Program-made: the position numbers and the translations under genes | Notes under the pieces: model-generated | Told to the model about the DNA's origin: nothing | The model's input: the letters and a program-made list of their open reading frames with translations, nothing else | Database searches by the model: none | Source: CAZWMK01 sp964635065 | GTDB taxonomy: Bacteria; Pseudomonadota; Alphaproteobacteria; Sphingomonadales; Sphingomonadaceae | Length of the DNA: 7,819 nt | Assembly (NCBI GenBank): GCA_964635065.1 | Contig: CAZWMK010000106.1 | Location: forward strand, 1 to 7,819 | Reading direction: 5' to 3' | Shown here: positions 1-7,333 of the stretch, in pieces | How positions within the stretch are numbered: position 1 is the first letter of the stretch | How the letters are laid out: the number at the start of each line of letters is the position of its first letter

Positions 1-1659
<1,659 letters not shown>

Positions 1660-1673
1660 GGTTCCAGACAATG

Positions 1674-1709
1674 AAAAACCGTGCCGGATCGCTCCGGCAC
1701 GGTTTTTTT
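1674..1709. terminator. Bidirectional intrinsic terminator between gltB and the PEP-CTERM gene
   Basis: A perfect 15-bp inverted repeat (1674-1688 with 1693-1707) flanks a TCGC tetraloop. A run of seven T follows on the + strand, and five A (five T on the - strand) precede it. It sits between two convergent genes, 14 bp past the gltB stop and about 17 bp past the PEP-CTERM stop, so it can end transcription from both sides. Confidence 0.92.
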
Positions 1710-1725
1710 AGGCAATCCGACTGGA

Positions 1726-2463
1726 TCAGGCCTGCTTGCGGCGACGCAGACCGGCAAGACCGAGAAGGCCAAGACCCATGAGGCCAAGGGCGGCCGGTTC
1801 CGGCACCGGATCGGTGACCGAACCGATATCGACGGTCGCATAGCGGATGGTGCCGCCCGCGACGAGATATTCGCCAAAGCCGTTGCCATAGAAGGTCACG
1901 GTCGAGAAGGTGCCGCTGTCGTCGATGCCGGCGACGAAGTTGCGATAACCATCGCCTGCGGCATAGCCGGGGTTGTCTGTATCAGTGAAGGCGCTGGCCA
2001 CCAGACGCGTTGCACCGCCATCGAAGGAGATGAACAGTTCCGACGGCAGATAGCAGCAGGTTGCCCAGTCGCCGATTTCCAGACCGAAGGCATTGACCGG
2101 CGAATCGAAGGTGAAGGTCAGGCCCGAACCGGGCGCCGGGTTTTGCGGGTTGATGCCGATGGCATCACCGCCAATGATGTTGCCAAGGCTGTTCGTGCCG
2201 GTCGGGAGATAGCCGCTGTCGATGGAACGGAAGTTGCCGTTGGTCGAGGTGATCGTGTAGGCGCCACGATCCCAGCTGGTGCCACTCGTCAGGTTGCTCA
2301 GGCGGTCGAGCTGAACGGTGCCGCCCGCGCCGGTGATGGTGTTGTCGAACGCGGTGGTGCCGGCATCAATGGCATTGTTGTAGATCACCGGCGCAGCCTG
2401 AGCGGCACCGGCAACGAGGAACAGGGCGACGGCAGAAATCGCAGAGGTTGTGAACTTGCGCAT
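1726..2463 (-). CDS. Secreted PEP-CTERM sorting domain protein
   Basis: A 245-residue exported protein of unknown function. A Sec signal peptide spans residues 1-23 (basic MRK, hydrophobic core, AQA cleavage site). The C-terminus is a textbook PEP-CTERM signal: VPEP (residues 220-223), a Gly/Leu-rich membrane segment (224-239) and a basic RRRK tail (240-243). In this family exosortase recognises and cleaves the tail, and the mature protein goes to the cell surface or extracellular matrix. The middle is rich in Gly, Thr, Asn and Asp and looks like a beta-sandwich, including an FTFDSPVNAFGLEIGDW stretch near 117-133. The only two cysteines are adjacent (136-137). A GAGGGGA ribosome binding site (2471-2477) lies 7 nt before the ATG, supporting this start. 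A perfect sigma-54 promoter match lies about 40 bp upstream. No exosortase or EPS gene is in the window. Composition resembles the neighbours. Confidence 0.9.
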   Translation of the reverse strand: MRKFTTSAISAVALFLVAGAAQAAPVIYNNAIDAGTTAFDNTITGAGGTVQLDRLSNLTSGTSWDRGAYTITSTNGNFRSIDSGYLPTGTNSLGNIIGGDAIGINPQNPAPGSGLTFTFDSPVNAFGLEIGDWATCCYLPSELFISFDGGATRLVASAFTDTDNPGYAAGDGYRNFVAGIDDSGTFSTVTFYGNGFGEYLVAGGTIRYATVDIGSVTDPVPEPAALGLMGLGLLGLAGLRRRKQA

Positions 2464-2503
2464 TTGAATATCCCCTCATCTGAAAGAAACGCATAAAGTC
2501 CAA

Positions 2504-2519
2504 AGCAAACGCCGTGCCA
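2504..2519 (-). promoter_or_regulatory. Sigma-54 (RpoN) -24/-12 promoter of the PEP-CTERM gene
   Basis: Read on the minus strand the site is TGGCAC-GGCGT-TTGCT, an exact match to the RpoN consensus TGGCAC-N5-TTGCW with the required GG-N10-GC spacing. A start point about 12 nt past the GC element would lie near 2493, giving a leader of about 30 nt that contains the GAGGGGA ribosome binding site. In other proteobacteria, PEP-CTERM genes are known to be controlled by RpoN with the PrsK/PrsR two-component system, which fits. No enhancer site for an activator was identified with certainty in the roughly 145 bp upstream. Confidence 0.8.
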
Positions 2520-2714
2520 GTTCAGTAAAATCATTTAATTCTAGAGGGATGAATGGAGAGGGGTGGTCCGGCCGGGCGCGGCATCCCCCCTGTTTGTAAA
2601 GTTTTCCGACAGATTCCGGGCCTCTGCGCCTTTTCTGTTGGCCGTATGCCTGCCAGTCGCTAGATGTGCGAAAGGACAAGTGCGCGTGTCGCGCCTGTCA
2701 AAAGGTTGTGCGCC

Positions 2715-3383
2715 ATGTGGAAAATCTATCAGTTCCCGCTCTGTCCCTTTTCGCGCAAGGTGCGGTTTGCCTGCGCGGAGAAAAGTGTCGCGCTTGAACC
2801 GGTGCGCGAAAATCCATGGGAACATCGCGATGGTTTTCTCGACCTCAATCCAGCCTGCCAGACGCCGGTTGTCGTCGGAACCCAGGGCGAGGTGCTGGCC
2901 GATAGCGTCGCGATTTGCGAATATTTCGAGGAAACCGTCGACCGTGCGCCGCTGGCGGGTGCCAGTGCCGCCGACCGTGCCGAAGTGCGGCGGCTGGTGT
3001 CGTGGTTCGATCATAAATTCTATGCCGAAGTGGGCCATATCCTCTTGGCCGAACGCATGGTGAAGCGGGTGATTCACCGCGCCGCGCCCGATGCGTCCCT
3101 GCTGCGCGCCGCCGCCCGCGCCGCCGAACAGCATCTCGATTATGTCGAATATCTGCTCGACCACCGGCGCTGGTTGTCAGGCCCGGTGTTTGGCATGGCC
3201 GATATTGCGGCGGCGGCGCATATTTCGGTTGCCGATTATCTGAACGGCATCGACTGGAAGGGCCATGGCCCCGCGAAACAATGGTATTCGGCGATCAAGT
3301 CGCGCCCCAGCTTCCGTCCGCTTCTCACCGAACGGATGGACGGCATCGCGCCGCCCACCCATTATGACAAGCTGGATTTCTAG
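2715..3383 (+). CDS. fzlA: FtsZ-binding protein FzlA (GST-fold)
   Basis: A 222-residue glutathione-S-transferase-fold protein. The thioredoxin-like N-terminal half has the CPFSRKVR motif (10-17), Asn45-Pro46, the cis-proline region TPVV (50-53) and a DSVAICEYF helix start (63-71). The all-helical GST C-terminal domain covers about 87-205. The conserved tail PPTHYDKLDF (213-222) resembles the C-terminal tail of alphaproteobacterial FzlA. In Caulobacter, FzlA binds FtsZ filaments, controls their curvature and helps trigger septal wall synthesis, a role that needs this tail; it is not a detoxifying transferase. The ATG at 2715 was chosen because AAAAGG (2700-2705) lies 9 nt upstream and the protein then begins as GST proteins do. 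An in-frame ATG at 2664 would add 17 unlike residues. It ends 3 nt from the convergent mutT gene. A generic GST is the alternative reading. Confidence 0.8.
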   Translation: MWKIYQFPLCPFSRKVRFACAEKSVALEPVRENPWEHRDGFLDLNPACQTPVVVGTQGEVLADSVAICEYFEETVDRAPLAGASAADRAEVRRLVSWFDHKFYAEVGHILLAERMVKRVIHRAAPDASLLRAAARAAEQHLDYVEYLLDHRRWLSGPVFGMADIAAAAHISVADYLNGIDWKGHGPAKQWYSAIKSRPSFRPLLTERMDGIAPPTHYDKLDF

Positions 3384-3386
3384 GCG

Positions 3387-3845
3387 TCAGATCAACGCAT
3401 CGAGAAGGCCGATGAGCGGCAGGTCGGCGGGCGGCATATCAAGGCCGAACATGTCGCGCGGCCTGACCCAGCGCAGTGCCGACCCCGGCATCGGCTGCGG
3501 CGTGCCCTGCCATTTGCGGCAGGCGAACAGCAGCAGGATCAGGTGAAAACTGTCATAGCTGTGGCTGGCAAACGCCACGGGCGACAGGCAGCTGGTGGCG
3601 GTATTGATGCCCAGCTCCTCGGCCAGTTCGCGGACCAGCGTGGATTCGGGCGTTTCGCCCGCTTCGATCTTGCCGCCGGGAAATTCCCAGCTGCCCGCCA
3701 GATGCTTGCCCGCGGGGCGCTGCGCCAGCAAGACGCGCCCATCACGGTCAACCAGGGCTGCGGCGCTGACCATCAGCGTCGGCAGCGGCGAATCGGGCGC
3801 CGTGGCACCGGGGCAATGGTTAAGCAGATCGTCATTATCTATCAT
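3387..3845 (-). CDS. mutT: MutT-type Nudix hydrolase (probable 8-oxo-dGTP diphosphatase)
   Basis: A cytosolic Nudix pyrophosphohydrolase of up to 152 residues. The complete Nudix box GX5EX7REUXEEXGU spans Gly58-Ile80, with the metal-binding residues Arg72, Glu73, Glu76 and Glu77 all present. Before it, RPAGKHLAGSWEFPGGK is typical of MutT and related 8-oxo-dGTP diphosphatases, which clean oxidised dGTP from the nucleotide pool and prevent A:T to C:G transversions. The C-terminal LRWVRPRDM stretch also fits this group. The start is uncertain: the ATG at 3845 has no clear ribosome binding site and adds about 24 poorly conserved residues, whereas Met25 (codon 3771-3773) lies just where MutT proteins normally begin but also lacks a good site. 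It converges on fzlA and diverges from the first flp gene. Substrate specificity cannot be read from sequence. Confidence 0.88.
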   Translation of the reverse strand: MIDNDDLLNHCPGATAPDSPLPTLMVSAAALVDRDGRVLLAQRPAGKHLAGSWEFPGGKIEAGETPESTLVRELAEELGINTATSCLSPVAFASHSYDSFHLILLLFACRKWQGTPQPMPGSALRWVRPRDMFGLDMPPADLPLIGLLDALI

Positions 3846-3898
3846 GGAGGATTTCTTAATCAGTTTTGCGGCAAGTAACAGGCCAAACCCACCACAGC

Positions 3899-3903
3899 GG
3901 AGG
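3899..3903 (+). promoter_or_regulatory. Ribosome binding site of flp copy 1
   Basis: GGAGG with a 5-nt spacer to the ATG at 3909. It fixes the start of this very short gene. Confidence 0.8.
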
Positions 3904-3908
3904 CTGAC

Positions 3909-4094
3909 ATGCGCACATTCTTTCGGCTGGCCCGCGATCAGCGTGGCGCGACCGCGATTGAATATGCCTTGATGGCCTCGCTGATCGGTCTGGCGGCGAT
4001 TGGCGGCTTCAAATCGGTCGGCGGCAGTTCAAGCAGCATCATGGGGGGCGTTCAAAGCAATGCGGTGCCGATTTTCAATCGTCCCATCGACTGA
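3909..4094 (+). CDS. Flp family type IVb pilin, copy 1
   Basis: A 61-residue prepilin. A short basic leader (13 residues, ending RDQRG) precedes the Flp signature ATAIEYALM. Prepilin peptidase (TadV/CpaA type) would cut after Gly13, leaving a 48-residue pilin with the conserved Glu five residues into the mature chain, followed by a hydrophobic helix. Such pilins are assembled by the Tad/Cpa machinery for surface attachment. The ribosome binding site GGAGG (3899-3903) lies 5 nt before the ATG. The C-terminus is Ser/Gly-rich and ends in FNRPID, unlike copy 2. No tad/cpa assembly gene is in the window. It is divergent from mutT across 63 bp, which must hold its promoter unless mutT starts later. 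A 6-bp-stem terminator follows. Confidence 0.9.
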   Translation: MRTFFRLARDQRGATAIEYALMASLIGLAAIGGFKSVGGSSSSIMGGVQSNAVPIFNRPID

Positions 4095-4120
4095 TCCCGC
4101 TACGGCGCATCATCCACTGT

Positions 4121-4145
4121 GGCAGGCTTCTGGCCTGCTTTTTTA
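4121..4145 (+). terminator. Intrinsic terminator after flp copy 1
   Basis: A 6-bp stem GCAGGC/GCCTGC (4122-4127 with 4133-4138), a 5-nt loop and six T (4139-4144), 27 bp after the pilin stop codon. It separates transcription of the two pilin genes. Confidence 0.82.
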
Positions 4146-4212
4146 TTGCTGCATCAATACATTGAAGCGCTTTTCAGGAAAAAAGATGGTTAACGGCAAT
4201 TCATCTCCAGCA

Positions 4213-4227
4213 TTAAGCATTTTTCAA
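4213..4227 (+). promoter_or_regulatory. Possible CtrA-like binding site upstream of flp copy 2
   Basis: TTAA-GCATTTT-TCAA differs from the CtrA consensus TTAA-N7-TTAA at one position. It lies about 100 bp before the flp2 start. A weaker TTAA-N7-TTGG is at 4297-4311. CtrA controls pilA in Caulobacter and is widespread in alphaproteobacteria, so a role is plausible, but short A/T-rich matches like this also arise by chance. No convincing -35/-10 pair was seen in this spacer. Confidence 0.3.
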
Positions 4228-4315
4228 TGGCTGGTCGCATAAAAGGGCGTTGCTGACCGAGCCAAGGCACGGCCAAGCGGATTGAGAGTGAGACGTTTAA
4301 GCCTGACTTGGAGCC

Positions 4316-4321
4316 AAGGAG
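4316..4321 (+). promoter_or_regulatory. Ribosome binding site of flp copy 2
   Basis: AAGGAG with a 7-nt spacer to the first of two adjacent ATG codons (4329 and 4332). It rules out the in-frame TTG at 4308, which would place this element inside the coding sequence. Confidence 0.85.
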
Positions 4322-4328
4322 AAGAGAG

Positions 4329-4502
4329 ATGATGACCATTCGCAAGCTTTTCAAGAACGAACAGGGTGCCACCGCGATCGAATACGGTCTGCTTGCTGCA
4401 CTGATCGCTGTTGCTGCCATCGGCGGCATGACGGCTCTTGGCTCCAGCCTTGAAGCAAACTTCAGCTCGATCGGCACCAAGCTGGACGACAACCAGGCCT
4501 AA
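4329..4502 (+). CDS. Flp family type IVb pilin, copy 2
   Basis: A 57-residue prepilin. A 13-residue basic leader (ending KNEQG) is followed by ATAIEYGLL, the canonical Flp processing site, then a hydrophobic helix and a short polar tail (SSIGTKLDDNQA). Cleavage after Gly13 would give a 44-residue pilin, close to classical Flp1 or Caulobacter PilA. The ATG at 4329 follows a strong AAGGAG site; the next codon is also ATG. It shares the signature and most of the hydrophobic helix with copy 1 but not the tail. It has its own upstream spacer of about 180 bp after the copy 1 terminator, and a strong terminator of its own, so it is probably transcribed alone and may be highly expressed. I judge it the more likely major pilin. 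Confidence 0.93.
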   Translation: MMTIRKLFKNEQGATAIEYGLLAALIAVAAIGGMTALGSSLEANFSSIGTKLDDNQA

Positions 4503-4530
4503 GGCGCGGTTGTCCGCAAGGATGCCTGAA

Positions 4531-4560
4531 GGGGCGGCGAGAGCGATCTCGCCGCCTTTT
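4531..4560 (+). terminator. Intrinsic terminator after flp copy 2
   Basis: A perfect 10-bp GC-rich stem (4533-4542 with 4547-4556) closes a GCGA (GNRA) tetraloop. It is followed by TTTT, then CTCA and five more T. It lies 30 bp past the pilin stop and 36 bp before the PAP2-like gene, isolating the pilin message. Confidence 0.9.
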
Positions 4561-4595
4561 CTCATTTTTAACCATCCCCGTGCGAGGGTGGCGGC

Positions 4596-5681
4596 ATGAC
4601 AGACGCGCTGAAAATCGAAACCCGCTTTCTGGCCCTGATGGCGTTCATTGTGCTGGCCTATGGCCTGTCGGTGATCGGTGTGGCGGCCATGCATGGCCAG
4701 CTTGGCGCGCTTGAATTGCGTTCGGCCGGTTTCATGATGACCATGACGATTGCCGTTGGCCTGAGTGCCGTTTTCATTGCCTATGCTATGGATTTGGCGA
4801 TTCGCCGTCGGCCGGAACGGTTGCTGGCGACGATGGCGGCGGAACTGCGCGCCAATCTGTTCCGCGCGGACTGGGCGCTTGGGCGGTTTTCGGTGCTCAT
4901 GACCTGGTATGGCCTGTTGTTCTTTTTCGTACCGTTCAAGCCGATCATCGGCCATGTCCGCAGCTTTCCCTATGACAGCCTGTTCATGCAGGCGGACAAG
5001 GCGCTGTTTCTGGGGGTCGACCCATGGCGCGTGACTCATGCGCTCTTTGGCAATCCCTATGTCACCTTCGGCATGCAGGCGGCCTATAATGCGTGGTTCA
5101 TGCTGATGGGGCTGAGCATCATCTACATGTTGCTGCGTCCCGAATGGGTGCGGTTGCGCGCGCAATATATTCTGTCCTTTGCCTTATGCTGGATCCTGCT
5201 CGGCTCGCTCGGGGCATGGTGGCTGGCGTCAGCCGGTCCCTGTTTCTATGCGCCGGCCTTTGGCGATCCCTATTATCAGGAACTGATGAACCGGCTGGCA
5301 GCGATCGATCATCTATTGCGCGCAAATGGCCTCGGCCTGTTCACGCTGGATGTGCAAAACACATTATGGGCGGCGCAGACGGCGGATGGCGCCCTGTTCG
5401 GTGGCGGGATTTCCGCCATGCCGTCGATGCATGTATCGATTGCCACGCTGCTTGCGCTGGGGGGCGCCGGCATCAGCAAGCGGGCGGGGCTGGTGCTGGG
5501 TGCCTTTGCCTTTACGATCTGGATCGGTTCGATCCATCTCGGCTGGCATTATGCGTGGGACGGCATCATCGCTTTTGTCGGGACGCTGGTGATCTGGAAG
5601 CTGTCGGCATGGATGCTCGACCGTTTTGTTTACCGGGCGCCAGCCGAAGATGCGACGGGCGCCGTGCCTGCCACGGCCTAG
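4596..5681 (+). CDS. PAP2/Aur1-like integral membrane phosphatase or phosphotransferase
   Basis: A 361-residue inner-membrane protein with about seven to eight hydrophobic segments (near 10-33, 43-66, 98-117, 157-180, 190-211, 282-292, 297-311 and 323-341). The catalytic motifs of the PAP2_3/Aur1 branch of the phosphatidic acid phosphatase superfamily are SAMPSMHVS (273-281) and GSIHLGWHYAWD (311-322). His279 and His318 are the likely catalytic pair, with Asp322 completing the site. The Arg of the classical PAP2 SRxxxxxH motif is absent, as in Aur1-like members. Members hydrolyse lipid phosphates or transfer phospho-headgroups, as in yeast inositol phosphorylceramide synthase. The substrate cannot be read from sequence, but sphingolipid or phospholipid headgroup metabolism is a reasonable guess. 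The ATG follows GAGGG (4584-4588) by 7 nt. The last 15 residues are Ala/Glu-rich and probably cytosolic. It is apparently monocistronic. Confidence 0.85.
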   Translation: MTDALKIETRFLALMAFIVLAYGLSVIGVAAMHGQLGALELRSAGFMMTMTIAVGLSAVFIAYAMDLAIRRRPERLLATMAAELRANLFRADWALGRFSVLMTWYGLLFFFVPFKPIIGHVRSFPYDSLFMQADKALFLGVDPWRVTHALFGNPYVTFGMQAAYNAWFMLMGLSIIYMLLRPEWVRLRAQYILSFALCWILLGSLGAWWLASAGPCFYAPAFGDPYYQELMNRLAAIDHLLRANGLGLFTLDVQNTLWAAQTADGALFGGGISAMPSMHVSIATLLALGGAGISKRAGLVLGAFAFTIWIGSIHLGWHYAWDGIIAFVGTLVIWKLSAWMLDRFVYRAPAEDATGAVPATA

Positions 5682-5706
5682 GATGCCGAAACATCGCCGA
5701 ATCGCT

Positions 5707-5737
5707 GCCCGCCCGCATGGTTTGCCCGCGGGCGGGC
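5707..5737. terminator. GC-rich hairpin between convergent genes, possible terminator
   Basis: A perfect 10-bp G/C-only inverted repeat (5707-5716 with 5728-5737) with an 11-nt loop. It lies 25 bp past the PAP2-like stop and 12 bp past the M48 stop. Neither side has a real T-run (only GTTT follows on the + strand), so it is either a weak bidirectional terminator or an mRNA 3'-end stabilising structure. Confidence 0.45.
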
Positions 5738-5749
5738 GGCGTTTGGCTC

Positions 5750-7240
5750 TCAGCGCCCGTGCACGACGAGTTTCACCTGCTGGCCGGGGCGCAACATGGC
5801 GTCGGCGGCAAGGTCGTTGATCGTGCGGAAGCGTTCGACCTGATAGCTGCTATAGGCCATGCGCTTGGCGAGCGATTGCACCGTGTCGCCCGCTTTCACG
5901 GTCACGACATCGACAACGCGCGGCTTCAGTTGTGCGGCTTCGGCATCGCTGAGGCGGCGGAAAGAGCCGGCCATCTTGTTGACGACGCTGCTGGTATCGA
6001 CGCCCGATGGTGCCAGAAAAACAAAGTGATAGGCGGTGTTGGCATCCATGCGGTAAGCGACGACGGTCGCATCGACAGAGCCGTTTTGCGTCGGCACGCG
6101 CGCCGAGGCATTGGCCGCGGCAAGGCCGTTGACCGTCGATTCGCGCAGTTGCGTGAACTGCGCATTTTGCTGGCTGTTTCCTAGCAGCGCCTGAAAGACG
6201 CGCGAGACATAGCTGTTGAGCGATTCGCCCGGCTGGAATGTCCCCCCGCTGAACTGTGCCTGCACTTGCCCCGGCCCCTGTGCGGTGACAGCCGTCGTGC
6301 TGTTCTGGAGCGCAAAGCCCTCGGGCGCACTGAAAGCGATTTTCAGCTTGGGATGCATGAAGCGGTGATCGTCGGTGAAGCCCTGTTCCGGGTCGTCGCC
6401 ATAAAGCAGGCCGTCAATGGCCGCGAGATAACCGGCGCTGTTGCGCGTGCCCTGTCCCTTGGCCACGCCGGTGGCAGCGGCCTTTTGCGCCGCACGGGCA
6501 ACGCGGTCGGCGGTCAGCGGGTGGGTGCGCGCCCATGACGGGACGCGTGATGCCTCGTCCTGACCGCGAATCCGGCTGTCGAGCGTGGTTTGCAGTTCCA
6601 GAGAACGCAGCATGTCGGCTGCAGCATAGGGATCGTAACCGCCTGCCGTCATGTAGCGGATGCCAAGATCATCCGCCTGATATTCCTGCTTTCGCGAATA
6701 GCTGAGCGTGTAAAGCTGGGCGCCCTGGCCCAGAAGCTGGCCGATGGCATCCGATCCGGTAAGGACGGCGCCGAGAATCGAGATGATGCCTGCGCCCAGC
6801 GCCGTATTCTGGCGCTTTTGCGAATGGCGGGCGGCGACATGGCCGATTTCATGGCCAAGGACCGATGCCAGTTCGGCCTCGTCGTTCATGATCGAAAGCA
6901 GCCCACGCGTGACATAGACATAGCAGCCGGGGATGGCGAAGGCGTTGACGACTGTCGTGTTGAGCAGCGTGACCGTGCAGTCGGCCCCTGTGGTCGACAG
7001 GCCGGATTTCACCGCCATTTCCTTGCCGACGCGCTGGACCATGGCATGACCCGCCCCGGTGTAGGCGCCGCCGAATTCGGCCAGCAGCTTGGGATGCTCC
7101 TGCGCGCCGATCTGCCGGTCGCGCGCACTCATGCCCGGCGGGGTGGCGGATTTGGCGTCTGCCGGTTGCGAGGTGCAAGAGGTCAATGCCACCGGCACAA
7201 CCAGCGACAGAGCCAGAAATGAAGTCAAAAGGCGTGCCAT
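5750..7240 (-). CDS. M48 family metalloprotease lipoprotein with LysM-like C-terminus
   Basis: A 496-residue zinc protease exported as a lipoprotein. Its signal peptide ends in the lipobox LTSC, with Cys22 as the lipidated residue. Peptidase domain: HEIGH (130-134) supplies two zinc-binding His and the catalytic Glu131, Glu186 in SRKQEYQAD is the third zinc ligand with Asp190 nearby, and RTHP (238-241) is the conserved downstream M48 motif. Residues about 297-430 form a further domain of mixed strands (IAFSAPEGF ... FLAPSG) that I cannot name with certainty. Residues about 445-493 look LysM-like (VTVKAGDTVQSLAKRM ... LRPGQQVKLV), suggesting peptidoglycan contact. Relatives such as BepA/YfgC act in periplasmic quality control of outer-membrane proteins, but they carry TPR repeats instead of this tail. 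AGGGG (7248-7252) sits 7 nt before the ATG. It is probably monocistronic; its 93-bp upstream spacer shows no clear promoter. Confidence 0.92.
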   Translation of the reverse strand: MARLLTSFLALSLVVPVALTSCTSQPADAKSATPPGMSARDRQIGAQEHPKLLAEFGGAYTGAGHAMVQRVGKEMAVKSGLSTTGADCTVTLLNTTVVNAFAIPGCYVYVTRGLLSIMNDEAELASVLGHEIGHVAARHSQKRQNTALGAGIISILGAVLTGSDAIGQLLGQGAQLYTLSYSRKQEYQADDLGIRYMTAGGYDPYAAADMLRSLELQTTLDSRIRGQDEASRVPSWARTHPLTADRVARAAQKAAATGVAKGQGTRNSAGYLAAIDGLLYGDDPEQGFTDDHRFMHPKLKIAFSAPEGFALQNSTTAVTAQGPGQVQAQFSGGTFQPGESLNSYVSRVFQALLGNSQQNAQFTQLRESTVNGLAAANASARVPTQNGSVDATVVAYRMDANTAYHFVFLAPSGVDTSSVVNKMAGSFRRLSDAEAAQLKPRVVDVVTVKAGDTVQSLAKRMAYSSYQVERFRTINDLAADAMLRPGQQVKLVVHGR

Positions 7241-7299
7241 AGTTTCACCCCTGCAGCGTATTCCCCTAAAATATGGGGATCATAAGCATGAAAGCGCAA

Positions 7300-7320
7300 G
7301 GCGGCGATATGGTTCCGCCG
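7300..7320 (-). terminator. Weak hairpin after the ArsR gene, possible terminator
   Basis: A short 5-bp GC stem (7300-7304 with 7315-7319, or the shifted pairing 7302-7306 with 7316-7320) sits just past the ArsR stop. On the minus strand only TTGCGCTTTC follows, so it lacks a proper T-run. Read-through into the M48 gene is possible. Confidence 0.25.
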
Positions 7321-7333
7321 TGATTATGGCGCA

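Noticed and set aside
1681..2496. Open frame of 271 codons on the + strand across the PEP-CTERM gene
   Set aside because: It is the antisense shadow of a gene with a signal peptide, sorting signal and promoter; its product has no recognisable domain and begins inside the terminator.
2664..2714. Upstream ATG of fzlA at 2664
   Set aside because: It adds 17 residues unlike any GST N-terminus and has no ribosome binding site, whereas the ATG at 2715 has AAAAGG at a workable distance.
3803..3818. A second TGGCAC resembling a sigma-54 -24 element
   Set aside because: It is followed by CGGGG-CAATG, with no TTGC at the -12 position, and lies inside mutT coding sequence.
4308..4328. TTG start for flp copy 2
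   Set aside because: It would place the strong AAGGAG ribosome binding site inside the gene and make the leader unusually long.
4224..5165. Open frame of 313 codons on the - strand covering flp2 and the PAP2-like gene
   Set aside because: It runs through two well-supported genes and a terminator. The His/Arg/Gln-rich product is typical of antisense GC-rich frames.
5093..6184. Open frame of 363 codons on the + strand
   Set aside because: It spans the end of the PAP2-like gene, the hairpin and the antisense of the M48 gene, with no coherent domain.
7262..7279. Short inverted repeat TCCCC...GGGGA upstream of the M48 gene
   Set aside because: Only 5 bp with an 8-nt A/T loop; too weak to call an operator or terminator without conservation data.
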